A stretch of 34,387 nt of DNA from Aeromicrobium sp. (GTDB taxonomy: Bacteria > Actinomycetota > Actinomycetes > Propionibacteriales > Nocardioidaceae): positions 1-34,387 of the forward strand of contig JAOPXO010000065.1 of assembly GCA_025965115.1 (NCBI GenBank), read 5' to 3'. Below the pieces are notes generated by a model that was not told the DNA's origin, searched no databases, and saw only the letters and a list, made by a program, of their open reading frames with translations. The translations under genes and the position numbers were made by a program. Shown here in pieces: positions 15,490 to 23,624 of this stretch. Position 1 is the stretch's first letter. The number at the start of each line of letters is the position of its first letter.

Positions 15490-16842
15490 ATGACTAGGAA
15501 GCTTCGCGTCGCCGTGATCGGTGCCGGACCGGCTGGCATCTATGCCGCAGACATCCTCACGAAGTCCGATGTGGACGTCACGATCGACATCCTCGACCGT
15601 GATCCCACGCCATTCGGCCTGATCCGGTACGGCGTGGCGCCGGACCACCCCCGGATCAAGGAGATCGTCAAGGCGCTGAAGCGCGTGCTCTCCCATGACG
15701 GCATCAGGTTCTTCGGCAACGTCAACTACGGTGCCGATCTCAAGCTCGACCACCTGCAACAGTTCTACGACGCGGTCATCTTCGCCACCGGCGCGCGCGC
15801 CGACCGCGACCTCGAGATCCCCGGCATCGAGCTCAAGGGCTCGTTTGGCGCCGCCGACTTCGTGTCGTGGTACGACGGACACCCGGACGCCCCCCGCGAC
15901 TGGCCGTTCGAGCCGCGTGCCGAGACCGTCGCGGTCCTCGGCGTCGGCAATGTCGGCCTCGACGTCGCCCGCATGCTCGCCAAGACCGCCGACGAACAGC
16001 TCACCACAGACATCCCGGACAACGTGCACACCGGCCTCACGGCGAATGTCGCCAAGGACATCCACGTGTTCGCCCGCCGCGGCCCGGCCCAGGTCAAGTT
16101 CACCCCGATGGAGCTGCGCGAGCTGTCCCACTCACCGTCGATCGATGTCGTCATCCACCCCGAGGGGTTCGAGCTCGACGAGGGATCGATGGACGCGATC
16201 CGTGCCTCGAAGTCGGTCAAGCTCGTGGTCGACGTGCTGCAGAACTACCTGGCCAAGGAGCCGACCGGCGCCCCGCACCGCATCCACATCCACTTCTGCC
16301 AGAACCCTGTCGAGGTTCTCGGTGCCGATGGCCAGGTCGTCGGCCTGCGTACGGAGGTCACCGAGCTCGACGGCACCGGCAACGTCCGTGGCACTGGCGA
16401 GTTCATCGACTGGCCGGTCCAGGCGGTCTATCGAGCGGTGGGCTACCGCTCCGAGAATCTCGCTGGCATCCCGTTCGACGACCATCTCGCCGTGGTGCCC
16501 AATGACGGCGGCCGGGTCATCGACATCGAGGGCGACCCGCTCCCCGGCGCGTACGTCACGGGGTGGATCAAACGCGGACCGGTGGGCCTGATCGGCCACA
16601 CCAAGTCCGATGCCGCCCAGACCATCGAGCTCCTGCTCGCCGATGTCGACTCGCTCGTGGCGCCGCCCGAGCCCGAACGTGAAGCCGTCGACCGCTACCT
16701 CGAGGGCCGCGGAATCGAGTTCACGACGTGGCAGGGCTGGGAGCAGCTCGACGCCCACGAACTCGCCCTCGGCGAGGCCGCCGGGCGCGAGCGGATCAAG
16801 GTCGTACCGCGCGACGAAATGGTCCGCGTCTCCCGCAGCTGA
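15490..16842 (+). CDS. fprA: Ferredoxin/adrenodoxin-type NADP+ reductase FprA
   Basis: 450 residues, the normal length for the adrenodoxin-reductase family. It transfers electrons between NADPH and ferredoxins, feeding cytochromes P450 and other oxygenases. FAD motif VIGAGPAGIYAAD (9-21), PFGLIRYGVAPDHP (38-51), ATGARADR (98-105), the NADP motif VLGVGNVGLDVARML (about 149-163) with downstream Arg pair FARRGPAQ (about 194-201), and the C-terminal GWIKRGPVGLIGHTKSDA (about 358-375) are all present. The KstR-type palindrome over its promoter suggests a link to sterol or side-chain oxidation. The start is fixed by the leaderless -10. It converges on menB with a 9-nt gap. Confidence 0.95.
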   Translation: MTRKLRVAVIGAGPAGIYAADILTKSDVDVTIDILDRDPTPFGLIRYGVAPDHPRIKEIVKALKRVLSHDGIRFFGNVNYGADLKLDHLQQFYDAVIFATGARADRDLEIPGIELKGSFGAADFVSWYDGHPDAPRDWPFEPRAETVAVLGVGNVGLDVARMLAKTADEQLTTDIPDNVHTGLTANVAKDIHVFARRGPAQVKFTPMELRELSHSPSIDVVIHPEGFELDEGSMDAIRASKSVKLVVDVLQNYLAKEPTGAPHRIHIHFCQNPVEVLGADGQVVGLRTEVTELDGTGNVRGTGEFIDWPVQAVYRAVGYRSENLAGIPFDDHLAVVPNDGGRVIDIEGDPLPGAYVTGWIKRGPVGLIGHTKSDAAQTIELLLADVDSLVAPPEPEREAVDRYLEGRGIEFTTWQGWEQLDAHELALGEAAGRERIKVVPRDEMVRVSRS

Positions 16843-16851
16843 GCCTCGTCC

Positions 16852-17688
16852 TCAGGCCCTCTTGGGGAACTGACTGAAGTCGGGCTTGCGCTTGGCCTTG
16901 TAGGCTTCGCGTCCCTCCTGCGCCTCGGCATTGCCGTAGAACAGCAGGTTGGTGTCGTGAGCGAGCTGCTGGATGCCGGCGTAGCCATCCTCCGAAGCGT
17001 GGAAGCTCGCCTTCATGAGCCGGAGCGCGAAAGGTGAGAGCTGCAACATCTCTCGGCACCACTTGACCGTCTCGGTCTCGAGATCGGCGAGAGGTACGAC
17101 GGTGTTGACGAGCCCCATGTCGAGAGCCGCCTGAGCGTCGTACTGACGACACAGGAACCAGATCTCCTTGGCCTTCTTGGGTCCCACGAGGTCCGCCAGC
17201 ACGCTCGCGCCGAAGCCGCCGTCGAAGGAGCCGACCTTGGGTCCGACCTGGCCATACACCGCGTTGTCGGCCGAGATCGTCAGGTCGCAGACCAGGTGCA
17301 GCACGTGGCCGCCCCCGATCGCCCAACCCGCCACCATCGCCACAATTGGCTTCGGGGTGCGGCGCATCTGCACGTGCAGATCGGTGACGTGGAAGCGTCC
17401 GGTCGCCCCGGCATCGGTCTTGTAGCCGCTGTCGCCGCGCACCCGCTGATCGCCACCGGAACAGAATGCCTTGTCACCCTTGCCAGTCAGGATGATGACG
17501 CCGACACCCTCGTCCTCGCGCGCCACTGTCAGCGCGTGAGAGATCTCGATGATCGTCTGTGGCCTGAACGCGTTGTGCACCTCGGGTCGCGCGATCGAGA
17601 TCTTGGCGATGCCATCGTCGGTCGTCTCATACGAGATGTCTTCGTAGTCGCCGGTGGCGTGCCAAGCGACGGATTCGGTCGTGGTCAT
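16852..17688 (-). CDS. menB: 1,4-dihydroxy-2-naphthoyl-CoA synthase MenB
   Basis: 278 residues. MenB is the crotonase-fold enzyme that closes the second ring of menaquinone from o-succinylbenzoyl-CoA. [12 protein letters not shown] (34-45), SGGDQRVRG (77-85), [17 protein letters not shown] (119-135) with oxyanion-hole glycines, [11 protein letters not shown] (152-162) with a conserved Asp, WFLCRQYDA (177-185) and the ending RKPDFSQFP are diagnostic for MenB rather than a general enoyl-CoA hydratase. No other men gene is in the window. The ATG at 17688 follows TAAAGT by 6 nt. The product pathway supplies the quinone used by the NDH-2 in this window, though the genes are 12 kb apart. Confidence 0.95.
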   Translation of the reverse strand: MTTTESVAWHATGDYEDISYETTDDGIAKISIARPEVHNAFRPQTIIEISHALTVAREDEGVGVIILTGKGDKAFCSGGDQRVRGDSGYKTDAGATGRFHVTDLHVQMRRTPKPIVAMVAGWAIGGGHVLHLVCDLTISADNAVYGQVGPKVGSFDGGFGASVLADLVGPKKAKEIWFLCRQYDAQAALDMGLVNTVVPLADLETETVKWCREMLQLSPFALRLMKASFHASEDGYAGIQQLAHDTNLLFYGNAEAQEGREAYKAKRKPDFSQFPKRA

Positions 17689-17694
17689 CCCGCC

Positions 17695-17700
17695 ACTTTA
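17695..17700 (-). promoter_or_regulatory. Leaderless -10 hexamer of menB
   Basis: TAAAGT on the minus strand ends 6 nt before the ATG at 17688. The intervening GGCGGG looks like a Shine-Dalgarno but is directly against the ATG, too close to work. Confidence 0.55.
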
Positions 17701-17736
17701 ATGAGTACGCGGGCAGCAGCCGCAGCCGCCAAGGAC

Positions 17737-18162
17737 TCAGGAGCCGGCAAGCACCTGGACGTGGCACGGACCGCCGGCCTTGGGAGCCGGAACATCCTTG
17801 ATCGAGAACTTCACCGAGCCACCGGCCGCGACGCCCGCCACCTGGGCGGTGCGGGCGTTCTCCGATCCGCCCGCGGCCTCGCCGACATAGACGGTGACCT
17901 GATAGGTGACCTTGTTCTTGCCCGAGTTGCGCAGGTAACCGCTGGCGTTCCAGACCCCCTTCTTGTCGGGTGCGCATCGGAACGACGAGAGCGCCTCGGG
18001 GACGGCCTTGCCGGTCGGAATCGCGACCGTCGGCTTGACCGTCACCTTCTTGGTGGGCGTCGTCTTGGTTGCGGTCTTCTTGGGAGCTGGCTGGTCGTCA
18101 CTGCCACCGCCGCAGCCGGCAAGAGCCAGGACGAGGGCGAGAGAGGCGACGATCGTACGCAT
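17737..18162 (-). CDS. Small secreted lipoprotein of unknown function
   Basis: 141 residues from the ATG at 18162; an upstream in-frame ATG at 18234 would bury the signal peptide behind 24 odd residues. The signal sequence is MRTIVASLALVLALAGC with the lipobox at Cys17. Residues 24-53 are a Lys/Thr/Pro linker (APKKTATKTTPTKKV). The C-terminal half (about 58-141) has two Cys (FRCAPDK and GGPCHVQV) and a beta-strand pattern (YLRNSGKNKVTYQVTVYVG, VKFSIKDVP) like FxLYD-type or immunoglobulin-like exported domains. Probably a membrane-anchored extracytoplasmic beta-sandwich; no role can be assigned. A TGGGAT element stands 6 nt before the ATG. It lies 48 nt upstream of menB on the same strand. Confidence 0.8.
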   Translation of the reverse strand: MRTIVASLALVLALAGCGGGSDDQPAPKKTATKTTPTKKVTVKPTVAIPTGKAVPEALSSFRCAPDKKGVWNASGYLRNSGKNKVTYQVTVYVGEAAGGSENARTAQVAGVAAGGSVKFSIKDVPAPKAGGPCHVQVLAGS

Positions 18163-18168
18163 GACGCC

Positions 18169-18174
18169 ATCCCA
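18169..18174 (-). promoter_or_regulatory. Possible non-canonical leaderless -10 (TGGGAT)
   Basis: GTGGTGGGAT on the minus strand, then 6 nt, then the ATG at 18162. It is identical in sequence and spacing to the element before the gene starting at 5653. Confidence 0.3.
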
Positions 18175-18191
18175 CCACGGTCGGGCGCCGA

Positions 18192-18277
18192 GCCTCCGGA
18201 GGCGCGCGATCGCAAAACATGAGGGGTGCCTCATCTTGCCGCAGGAGCAACAATTAGTATGACGTCCTAAGACTTAG
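18192..18277 (+). promoter_or_regulatory. Promoter region with three palindromes upstream of the hydroxyacyl-CoA dehydrogenase gene
   Basis: Three inverted repeats lie in order: GCCTCCGGAGGC (18192-18203), ATGAGG-GGTG-CCTCAT (18219-18234) and CTAAG-A-CTTAG (18267-18277). A -10-like TAGTAT is at 18255-18260, so the third palindrome would cover the transcription start and the second the -35 zone. GAGGAG precedes the ATG at 18289. The regulator is unknown. Confidence 0.5.
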
Positions 18278-18288
18278 AGGAGAGCGTC

Positions 18289-19149
18289 ATGAGCGGCATC
18301 GAACGCGTAGGAGTCATCGGCGGAGGGCTGATGGGTTCCGGTATCACCGAAGTGGCGGCACGCGCGGGGCTCGATGTGGTCGTCGTCGAAGTCTCGGCAG
18401 ACGCCGCGAAAGCCGCGAGCGAGCGAGTCGAAGGCTCACTTCGCCGGGCGGAGAAGCGCGGCAAGATCGACGCCGCCGAGATCGATGCCGTGCACGGGCG
18501 CATCACGTTCACAGACGACCTCGAGGCGCTGGCCGATCGCGATCTCGTGGTCGAGGCCGCCTCCGAGGACGAGAAGACCAAGCTCGACCTGTTCCGCCGG
18601 ATCGGTCAGATCCTGACCAAGGACGACGCGATCCTGGCGTCCAACACCTCATCGATCCCGATCGTCAAGCTTGGTGCGGTCTCGGGTCGGGCGCACCACG
18701 TGATGGGTGTGCACTTCTTCAACCCCGCTCCGGTCATGCAGCTCGTCGAGCTCATCCCGTCGCTGACCACATCGCCGCAGACCCTGGACCGGATGCGCAC
18801 CTGGGTCACCGACACCCTCGGCAAGAAGCCGATCGACGCCACCGACCGCGCCGGCTTCGTCGTCAACAGCCTGCTGGTCCCGTACCTGCTCAGCGCCATC
18901 CGGATGTATGAAGCCGGCTACGCCTCCGCCGATGACATCGACCGCGGCATGGTGCTGGGCTGTGGCCACCCGATGGGACCCCTCGCCCTGTCCGACCTGA
19001 TCGGCCTCGACACGATCCGGGCGATCGGCGTCTCGATGTATGACGAGTTCAAGGAGCCGCTGTACTCACCGCCGCCGCTGCTCGACCGCATGGTCGACGC
19101 CGGACTGCTCGGCAAGAAGAGCGGCCAAGGCTTCTACGGCTACGAGTGA
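18289..19149 (+). CDS. fadB2: 3-hydroxybutyryl-CoA (3-hydroxyacyl-CoA) dehydrogenase
   Basis: 286 residues, the length of mycobacterial FadB2 as I recall it. It oxidises (S)-3-hydroxyacyl-CoA with NAD(P)+, or runs in reverse, in fatty acid or butyrate metabolism. The Rossmann motif VGVIGGGLMGSGITE is at 7-21. The catalytic His is in GVHFFNPAPVMQLVELI (140-156, His142), with the partner Glu in that same segment. SNTSSIPI (118-125) contacts the CoA/NAD. The C-terminal helical domain contains DRAGFVVNSLLVPYL and GHPMGPLALSDLIGLD, both family signatures. The ATG at 18289 has GAGGAG at good distance. The last 4 nt overlap the next gene in GTGA, so translation is coupled. Confidence 0.93.
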   Translation: MSGIERVGVIGGGLMGSGITEVAARAGLDVVVVEVSADAAKAASERVEGSLRRAEKRGKIDAAEIDAVHGRITFTDDLEALADRDLVVEAASEDEKTKLDLFRRIGQILTKDDAILASNTSSIPIVKLGAVSGRAHHVMGVHFFNPAPVMQLVELIPSLTTSPQTLDRMRTWVTDTLGKKPIDATDRAGFVVNSLLVPYLLSAIRMYEAGYASADDIDRGMVLGCGHPMGPLALSDLIGLDTIRAIGVSMYDEFKEPLYSPPPLLDRMVDAGLLGKKSGQGFYGYE

Positions 19150-19694
19150 CCAGTCGGTTGAGCGGCGCCCAGCTCGGATCTTTGATCGGCACGGTCGCGG
19201 GCGCGCTGTTCATCCTGATCAACGCCGGAGGCACCGGCGATGCTGCCGCTGCGGTCCGCCTTGTCGGCATCGTGTTGTTCGTCGCAGCGTTGGTGTGGGG
19301 AGTCGTACGCGCACCCCAAGCGGCTCCCGCGACCCTCTCCGAGCGGGCTGGACGCATCTATTGGTCCAGCGTCATTGCCGAGATCGTGGCGATCCCGGTC
19401 GGCGCCTCGGTCATCAACAACGTGTTCGACCGTTCTGAGCTGACGGTGCTGTGGGTCGTCGCCGTCGTCGGGCTGCACTTCCTACCGTTTTCGCGCGCGT
19501 TCGGTGCGCCGATGTACGCCTGGCTGGGCGCGACGATGATCCTTCTCGCCGCGGCCGGCACCATGGTCACGATCGCCGCCGGATCGGACTCGGCACCGTC
19601 GTGGTTCGCCGTGGTGAGCGGGGTTGTGCTGCTGGGATTCTGCGTGGCCGGCCCACGCCTGGCCGCACGAACGACTACCAGTGCACGCCCTTGA
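19146..19694 (+). CDS. Small multi-pass membrane protein coupled to fadB2
   Basis: 182 residues starting at the GTG at 19146, which overlaps the dehydrogenase stop (GTGA). Six hydrophobic segments are seen at about 9-27, 34-54, 74-92, 98-113, 121-144 and 149-168. No known motif. Proteins of this kind with a helix-dense, nearly soluble-loop-free layout are common as unknowns in actinobacteria. Its 3' end overlaps the convergent SDR gene by 20 nt. Function not assignable; being coupled to a CoA-dehydrogenase gene may just reflect compact packing. Confidence 0.75.
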   Translation: MTSRLSGAQLGSLIGTVAGALFILINAGGTGDAAAAVRLVGIVLFVAALVWGVVRAPQAAPATLSERAGRIYWSSVIAEIVAIPVGASVINNVFDRSELTVLWVVAVVGLHFLPFSRAFGAPMYAWLGATMILLAAAGTMVTIAAGSDSAPSWFAVVSGVVLLGFCVAGPRLAARTTTSARP

Positions 19695-21666
19695 GAATCC
19701 TCGCGAGGGTGAGCTGTTCGCGCGTCGCCGACGTGCCAGCATCCGCGCCGCGTGCCGCCGCTGAGTCCGGGAAGAGCTTGTAGGCCCGGTTCAACAGGCT
19801 GAATGCCGCCCGCGGCGCGATCGCGTGGCCGATCTCGCCCGCCGTGCCGCCGAACGTGTTGATCTCGTGCGGCTTGTCGCGCATCGCCTTGAGCACCATC
19901 TCGGCAGCCTGGGCCGGACTGATCGCCGGGAACCGGTCATACAGCTTGGTCGGCGCGATCATCGGTGTGCGCACCAGCGGCATGTGGATCGTCGTGAACG
20001 TGACACCACGGTCGTGGATCTCTGAGCTGACCACCCGCGTCCACGCATCGAGCGCCGCCTTGGACGCGATGTACGCCGAGAATCGCGGCGCATTCGTCTG
20101 CACCCCGATCGACGAGATGTTGACGACGTGCCCGCTGCGACGCTTGGCCATGCCCGGCGTCAGGCCCATCACGAGTCGGATGGCGCCGAAGTAGTTGAGC
20201 TGCATCGTGCGCTCGAAATCGTGGAACCGGTCGTACGACAGCCGTAGCGAACGTCGGATCGAGCGGCCGGCATTGTTGACCAGGAAGTCGATCCCATCGA
20301 AATCGGCGTTCAGGTCCTTGGTCAGGGCGTCGATCGCATCGAGGTCAGCAAGATCGCACGGATAGGCGCCGGCGCTGCCGCCCCGGGACTTGATCTCGTC
20401 GACACACAGCTGCAGCGCCTCGACGCCGCGAGCCACCAGGATCACATTGGCGCCGAGAGCCGCTAGGCGCAGCGCGCTCGCCTTGCCAATGCCCGAAGTG
20501 GCTCCCGTGATGACGACGTTCTTGCCCTTCACCGCGGCGCGGGTCGCCCGGTCGGCTCGGATCGCCGGGTCGAGATTCTGCTCCCAGAAGTCCCAGAGCA
20601 CCGAGGCGTACGTCGACAGCGCCGGCACCTCGATACCGCTCCCCACCAGAGCATTCGTGGTCGCCGTGGCGTCGAATGTCGTCGGCAGGTTCATGTGCGC
20701 GAGCACTTCGGGCGGGACGCCGAGTCGACCGACGGTCTGCTCGGCGATCAGATGACCTGGCCCCGACTCGACGATCTTCCCGATGATCGAACCGAGCAAG
20801 GTGTCGGTGACCCGGTCGGTCGTCGGATTGTCGACCGACACGACGATCTGCGGCGCTCCGGCCGCCGAGGCGAGCGCGTTGAGGACGTCGAGGTTGGACT
20901 GCGGAGTCGGGTTGACCAGGTGGAACGCGCGACCGTCGAGGCCCGGCTGGTGCGCGAGCTCATTCATCGCCTTCGCGACAAAGTCGACCGGGACGATGTT
21001 GGTGCGGCCCATGCCGGCCGCCGCGAGCGGAAGCCAGGACGGCAGAAGATCGCGCAGACCCTTGAGCATCGGCATGAAGTAGTACGGGCCGTCGATCTTG
21101 TCGATCTCGCCGGTCTCCGAGTCGCCGACGACGATCGCCGGCCGATAGACCCGCCACGGCATCGTCGCCGTGTCACGCACGAGCTTCTCCGACCCGAACT
21201 TCGTCCGGTGATAGTCCGACGGGAATCCCTGCCCCTCGTCGAACATGTCCTCGCTGAACGTCCCGTGGAAGTCACCGGCGGCGGCGATCGACGAGACCTG
21301 ATGGAAGGTCCCGGCGCGTACCGCCTGAGCCAGCTCAAGCGCGTGACGGGTGCCGTCGAGGTTGAGGCGATCGTTCTCGGACTTCGAGGCCGTCATGTCG
21401 TACGACGCGGCGAGGTGGAAGAAGTGGTCGACCTTGCCGGAGTGCGCGGCGATCCAGTCCGGATCGACGCCGAGGTTGGGTGAGGTCAGCTCTCCGGAGA
21501 CGATCTTGACCCGCCGGGAGCGGCCCCACTGATAGGCGAAGCGCTCGAGCTTGTCCTCCGAGCCCGCGCGCACCAGTACGTGGATCGGACCCTTGCGGGT
21601 CGCGACGAGCTCAACCAGGAGGCGGCGGCCGACGAACCCGGTGGCGCCGGTGACGAAATAGGTCAT
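19675..21666 (-). CDS. Two-domain SDR, likely fatty acyl-CoA/aldehyde reductase
   Basis: 663 residues. Residues 1-360 are an extended SDR: GATGFVG at 7-13, VSSIAAAGDF (124-133) and Tyr152/Lys156 in YHRTK. Residues 380-600 are a classical SDR: GATSGIG at 388-394, NNAG at 464-467, Ser517-519 in NISSIG, and Tyr532/Lys536 in YIASK. Both active sites look intact. The order and length match mycobacterial AcrA1-type proteins and the bacterial fatty acyl-CoA reductases of about 660 residues that take acyl-CoA to the fatty alcohol in two steps. That would fit wax-ester synthesis, but no wax synthase is present here. The ATG at 21666 follows a leaderless -10. The 3' end overlaps the convergent membrane-protein gene by 20 nt. 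Confidence 0.85.
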   Translation of the reverse strand: MTYFVTGATGFVGRRLLVELVATRKGPIHVLVRAGSEDKLERFAYQWGRSRRVKIVSGELTSPNLGVDPDWIAAHSGKVDHFFHLAASYDMTASKSENDRLNLDGTRHALELAQAVRAGTFHQVSSIAAAGDFHGTFSEDMFDEGQGFPSDYHRTKFGSEKLVRDTATMPWRVYRPAIVVGDSETGEIDKIDGPYYFMPMLKGLRDLLPSWLPLAAAGMGRTNIVPVDFVAKAMNELAHQPGLDGRAFHLVNPTPQSNLDVLNALASAAGAPQIVVSVDNPTTDRVTDTLLGSIIGKIVESGPGHLIAEQTVGRLGVPPEVLAHMNLPTTFDATATTNALVGSGIEVPALSTYASVLWDFWEQNLDPAIRADRATRAAVKGKNVVITGATSGIGKASALRLAALGANVILVARGVEALQLCVDEIKSRGGSAGAYPCDLADLDAIDALTKDLNADFDGIDFLVNNAGRSIRRSLRLSYDRFHDFERTMQLNYFGAIRLVMGLTPGMAKRRSGHVVNISSIGVQTNAPRFSAYIASKAALDAWTRVVSSEIHDRGVTFTTIHMPLVRTPMIAPTKLYDRFPAISPAQAAEMVLKAMRDKPHEINTFGGTAGEIGHAIAPRAAFSLLNRAYKLFPDSAAARGADAGTSATREQLTLARILKGVHW

Positions 21667-21672
21667 CGGATC

Positions 21673-21678
21673 ACCGTA
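21673..21678 (-). promoter_or_regulatory. Leaderless -10 hexamer of the double-SDR gene
   Basis: TACGGT on the minus strand ends 6 nt before the ATG at 21666, with CGGACA as a possible -35 at 21696-21701 (17-nt spacer). It lies in the 47-nt gap after the DUF3494 gene. Confidence 0.6.
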
Positions 21679-21713
21679 GGGTCAACCGCGCGATCTGTCC
21701 GCTATCTCCAGAG

Positions 21714-23624
21714 TCAGTTCATCGAGATCGCGTTGCCTGACAACGTCACCTTGCCGGTGGACATCGCCTGCCCGACGAGCGTCGAGCCTGCGCCGAGGGT
21801 GATGGCGCCATTGCCGAGGATCGTGCCTACGAGGGTTGAGTTCGCGCCGGTGCCGGCCGCGCCATTGACCTGCCAGAAGACGTTTGATGCCTTGGCGCCA
21901 TTGGCGAGCACGACATGGCTCGCGGCCGCGGTGTTCATCGCCGCATCGACCTGGATGATGAACACCGAGCTCGAGACGCCATCCGCATCGATCGTCAGCG
22001 TCCCGGTCAGGGCAAAGGCCGCCGCGGTGTGGTGAACCCCCGGTCTGAACGTCTGTCCATTCTGGTCCCCGGCGAAGCTGCTGCTCGGCACGCGTCCGGC
22101 CGCGTCGCCGTAGGCGGCGGAAAAATCGACCCGGGCGAGCGCCGCCGGAATGTCCGCGACATGAGTGGACCCCGACACCACACCGGGTGGGAACCCGGTC
22201 ACGAAGAGCCCCGGACTCAGGCCCAAGTTGCCGCCGATCGTGGTCGCACCGGTGTTGGCCACCGTTGTCGTGGCTAGCACTGAGTAGGTCGCCGCACTCT
22301 TCAGATCAACGATCGCCGGACTGATCTCGGCAGTCAGCGTCTGCGTCGCGAACCCGGCATTGCCCGCGGAGTCTCGGACCTTGGCCACCACCGAGTACGT
22401 GTTGGCGAGCAGCGAGCCAGCCGTGACCGACCAGATGCCGCCGGCCTGGACGGTGGTGGTCAGTGTCTGGCCGGCCACCGTGACAGTGACGGTACGACCG
22501 GGCGCCGCTGTTGTGGTGCCAGACAGCGTTGGCGTTGCACTCTTCGTGAGCCTCGTTGCACCTCCGTCGATCGTGACGGCCGGCGGCAGTGCCACCGTGA
22601 AGCGAACGGTGTTGCCGGCCATCGTGACCGCCCCGCGCGAGAGGGCTCGCCCGATCAGTTCCGAGTCGGCTCCGAGCGTGATCGCGCCATTCGCGAGGAT
22701 CGTGCCCGCGAACGTGGAGTTGGCGCCAGTGCCGGCGGCGCCGAGCACCTGGAAGAACACGTTCGACGCCTTCGCGCCGTTGATGAGCACGAGATGGCTG
22801 GCGGCCGCGGTGTTGAGCGCAGCGCCCACCTGGAAGATGAACAGGGCATTCGGGTCGCCATCGCCGTCAAGTGTCAGCGTGCCGGTCAACGTGAACGCGG
22901 CAGCAGTGTGCCGGATGCCGGGATGCAACGTCAGCCCGTTCAGATCGCCAGCGAAATCCGGCTTGGTCGGGATCAACAAAGAGGTTGCTGCGTAGGCCAG
23001 CAGGAGATCGGCCTGACCCAGGGCAGCAGCGACATCGCCCGCATGGATGTCACCGCCCACGACACTCGGCGGGAATCCGGTGACCGCGTTGCTCGGGCTC
23101 ACTCCCAGATCGCCACTCACCGTGCTGACGCCGGTGCTGGTCACGCCGGTGAAGCCGAGGATCGAGAAGGCGGCTGCGCTCCCCAACGACGGTCCCGGCG
23201 CGGCGGTTGTGACGGTCGCGGCCGCACTTCGTAGGCTCTCCGCTCCGCGCCAGTGCGTGGCGAGCAGCGGCGTCACCGAATAGACCCACACTCCGTCTGG
23301 AACAGAATCCTCGCTGCATGAGGTAGTGGCAACCGCCCCCGCGCACTGCGAAAGCATGGTCTGGGCGGTCAGGGTTGCCTGGTCGTACCGGGTGATCAGA
23401 TATCCGCTGACCGCGTCGCCATTCGACACGCCGGTCGCCGCCCAGCTCACCGCAACGGACGACCCGGACACGACAACCGTGGGCTTCGCACCGCGGTCAA
23501 CGCTTGCCGCGGCCGACGCCCCACTCCCGCCTGAGACAGAGACAGCGCTCCAGTACGACCACGCGACGCCGCAGGTGAGGAGGATGGCCGTCATCACGAT
23601 GAGCAGGCGCCAGGGGCGGATCAT
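21714..23624 (-). CDS. Exported protein with FnIII-like, two DUF3494 (ice-binding-like) and Ig-like domains
   Basis: 636 residues from the ATG at 23624, which overlaps the upstream stop in ATGA; an upstream in-frame start would give a non-signal N-terminus. The signal peptide (1-26) ends CGVAWSYWSA, a SipW-type motif. A fibronectin-III-like domain spans about 46-140. DUF3494 copy 1 is at about 147-343 and copy 2 at about 439-635. Each has AAAFxLTGTLT, an NTAAASH strand, NGAKASNVF and GTILxNGAITLG. A Big_13-like Ig domain lies between them (about 348-435). DUF3494 forms an irregular beta-helix found in ice-binding proteins and in adhesins. The ice-binding TxT-type face is not evident, so adhesion is as likely. 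There is no C-terminal anchor. Confidence 0.85.
   Translation of the reverse strand: MIRPWRLLIVMTAILLTCGVAWSYWSAVSVSGGSGASAAASVDRGAKPTVVVSGSSVAVSWAATGVSNGDAVSGYLITRYDQATLTAQTMLSQCAGAVATTSCSEDSVPDGVWVYSVTPLLATHWRGAESLRSAAATVTTAAPGPSLGSAAAFSILGFTGVTSTGVSTVSGDLGVSPSNAVTGFPPSVVGGDIHAGDVAAALGQADLLLAYAATSLLIPTKPDFAGDLNGLTLHPGIRHTAAAFTLTGTLTLDGDGDPNALFIFQVGAALNTAAASHLVLINGAKASNVFFQVLGAAGTGANSTFAGTILANGAITLGADSELIGRALSRGAVTMAGNTVRFTVALPPAVTIDGGATRLTKSATPTLSGTTTAAPGRTVTVTVAGQTLTTTVQAGGIWSVTAGSLLANTYSVVAKVRDSAGNAGFATQTLTAEISPAIVDLKSAATYSVLATTTVANTGATTIGGNLGLSPGLFVTGFPPGVVSGSTHVADIPAALARVDFSAAYGDAAGRVPSSSFAGDQNGQTFRPGVHHTAAAFALTGTLTIDADGVSSSVFIIQVDAAMNTAAASHVVLANGAKASNVFWQVNGAAGTGANSTLVGTILGNGAITLGAGSTLVGQAMSTGKVTLSGNAISMN
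21720..22310 (-). repeat. DUF3494 domain copy 2 (C-terminal)
   Basis: Encodes residues about 439-635. It is clearly homologous to the copy at 22596-23186 in the same gene, with near-identical blocks such as NTAAASHxVLxNGAKASNVF and AAGTGANST. Confidence 0.85.
22596..23186 (-). repeat. DUF3494 domain copy 1 (N-terminal)
   Basis: Encodes residues about 147-343, the partner of the C-terminal copy. The DNA is also similar over the shared blocks, indicating duplication within the gene. Confidence 0.85.

Noticed and set aside
16839-16860. Terminator between fprA and menB
   Set aside because: Only a 5-bp stem (CTGAG/CTCAG) is present in the 9-nt convergent gap and overlaps coding sequence; too weak to call.
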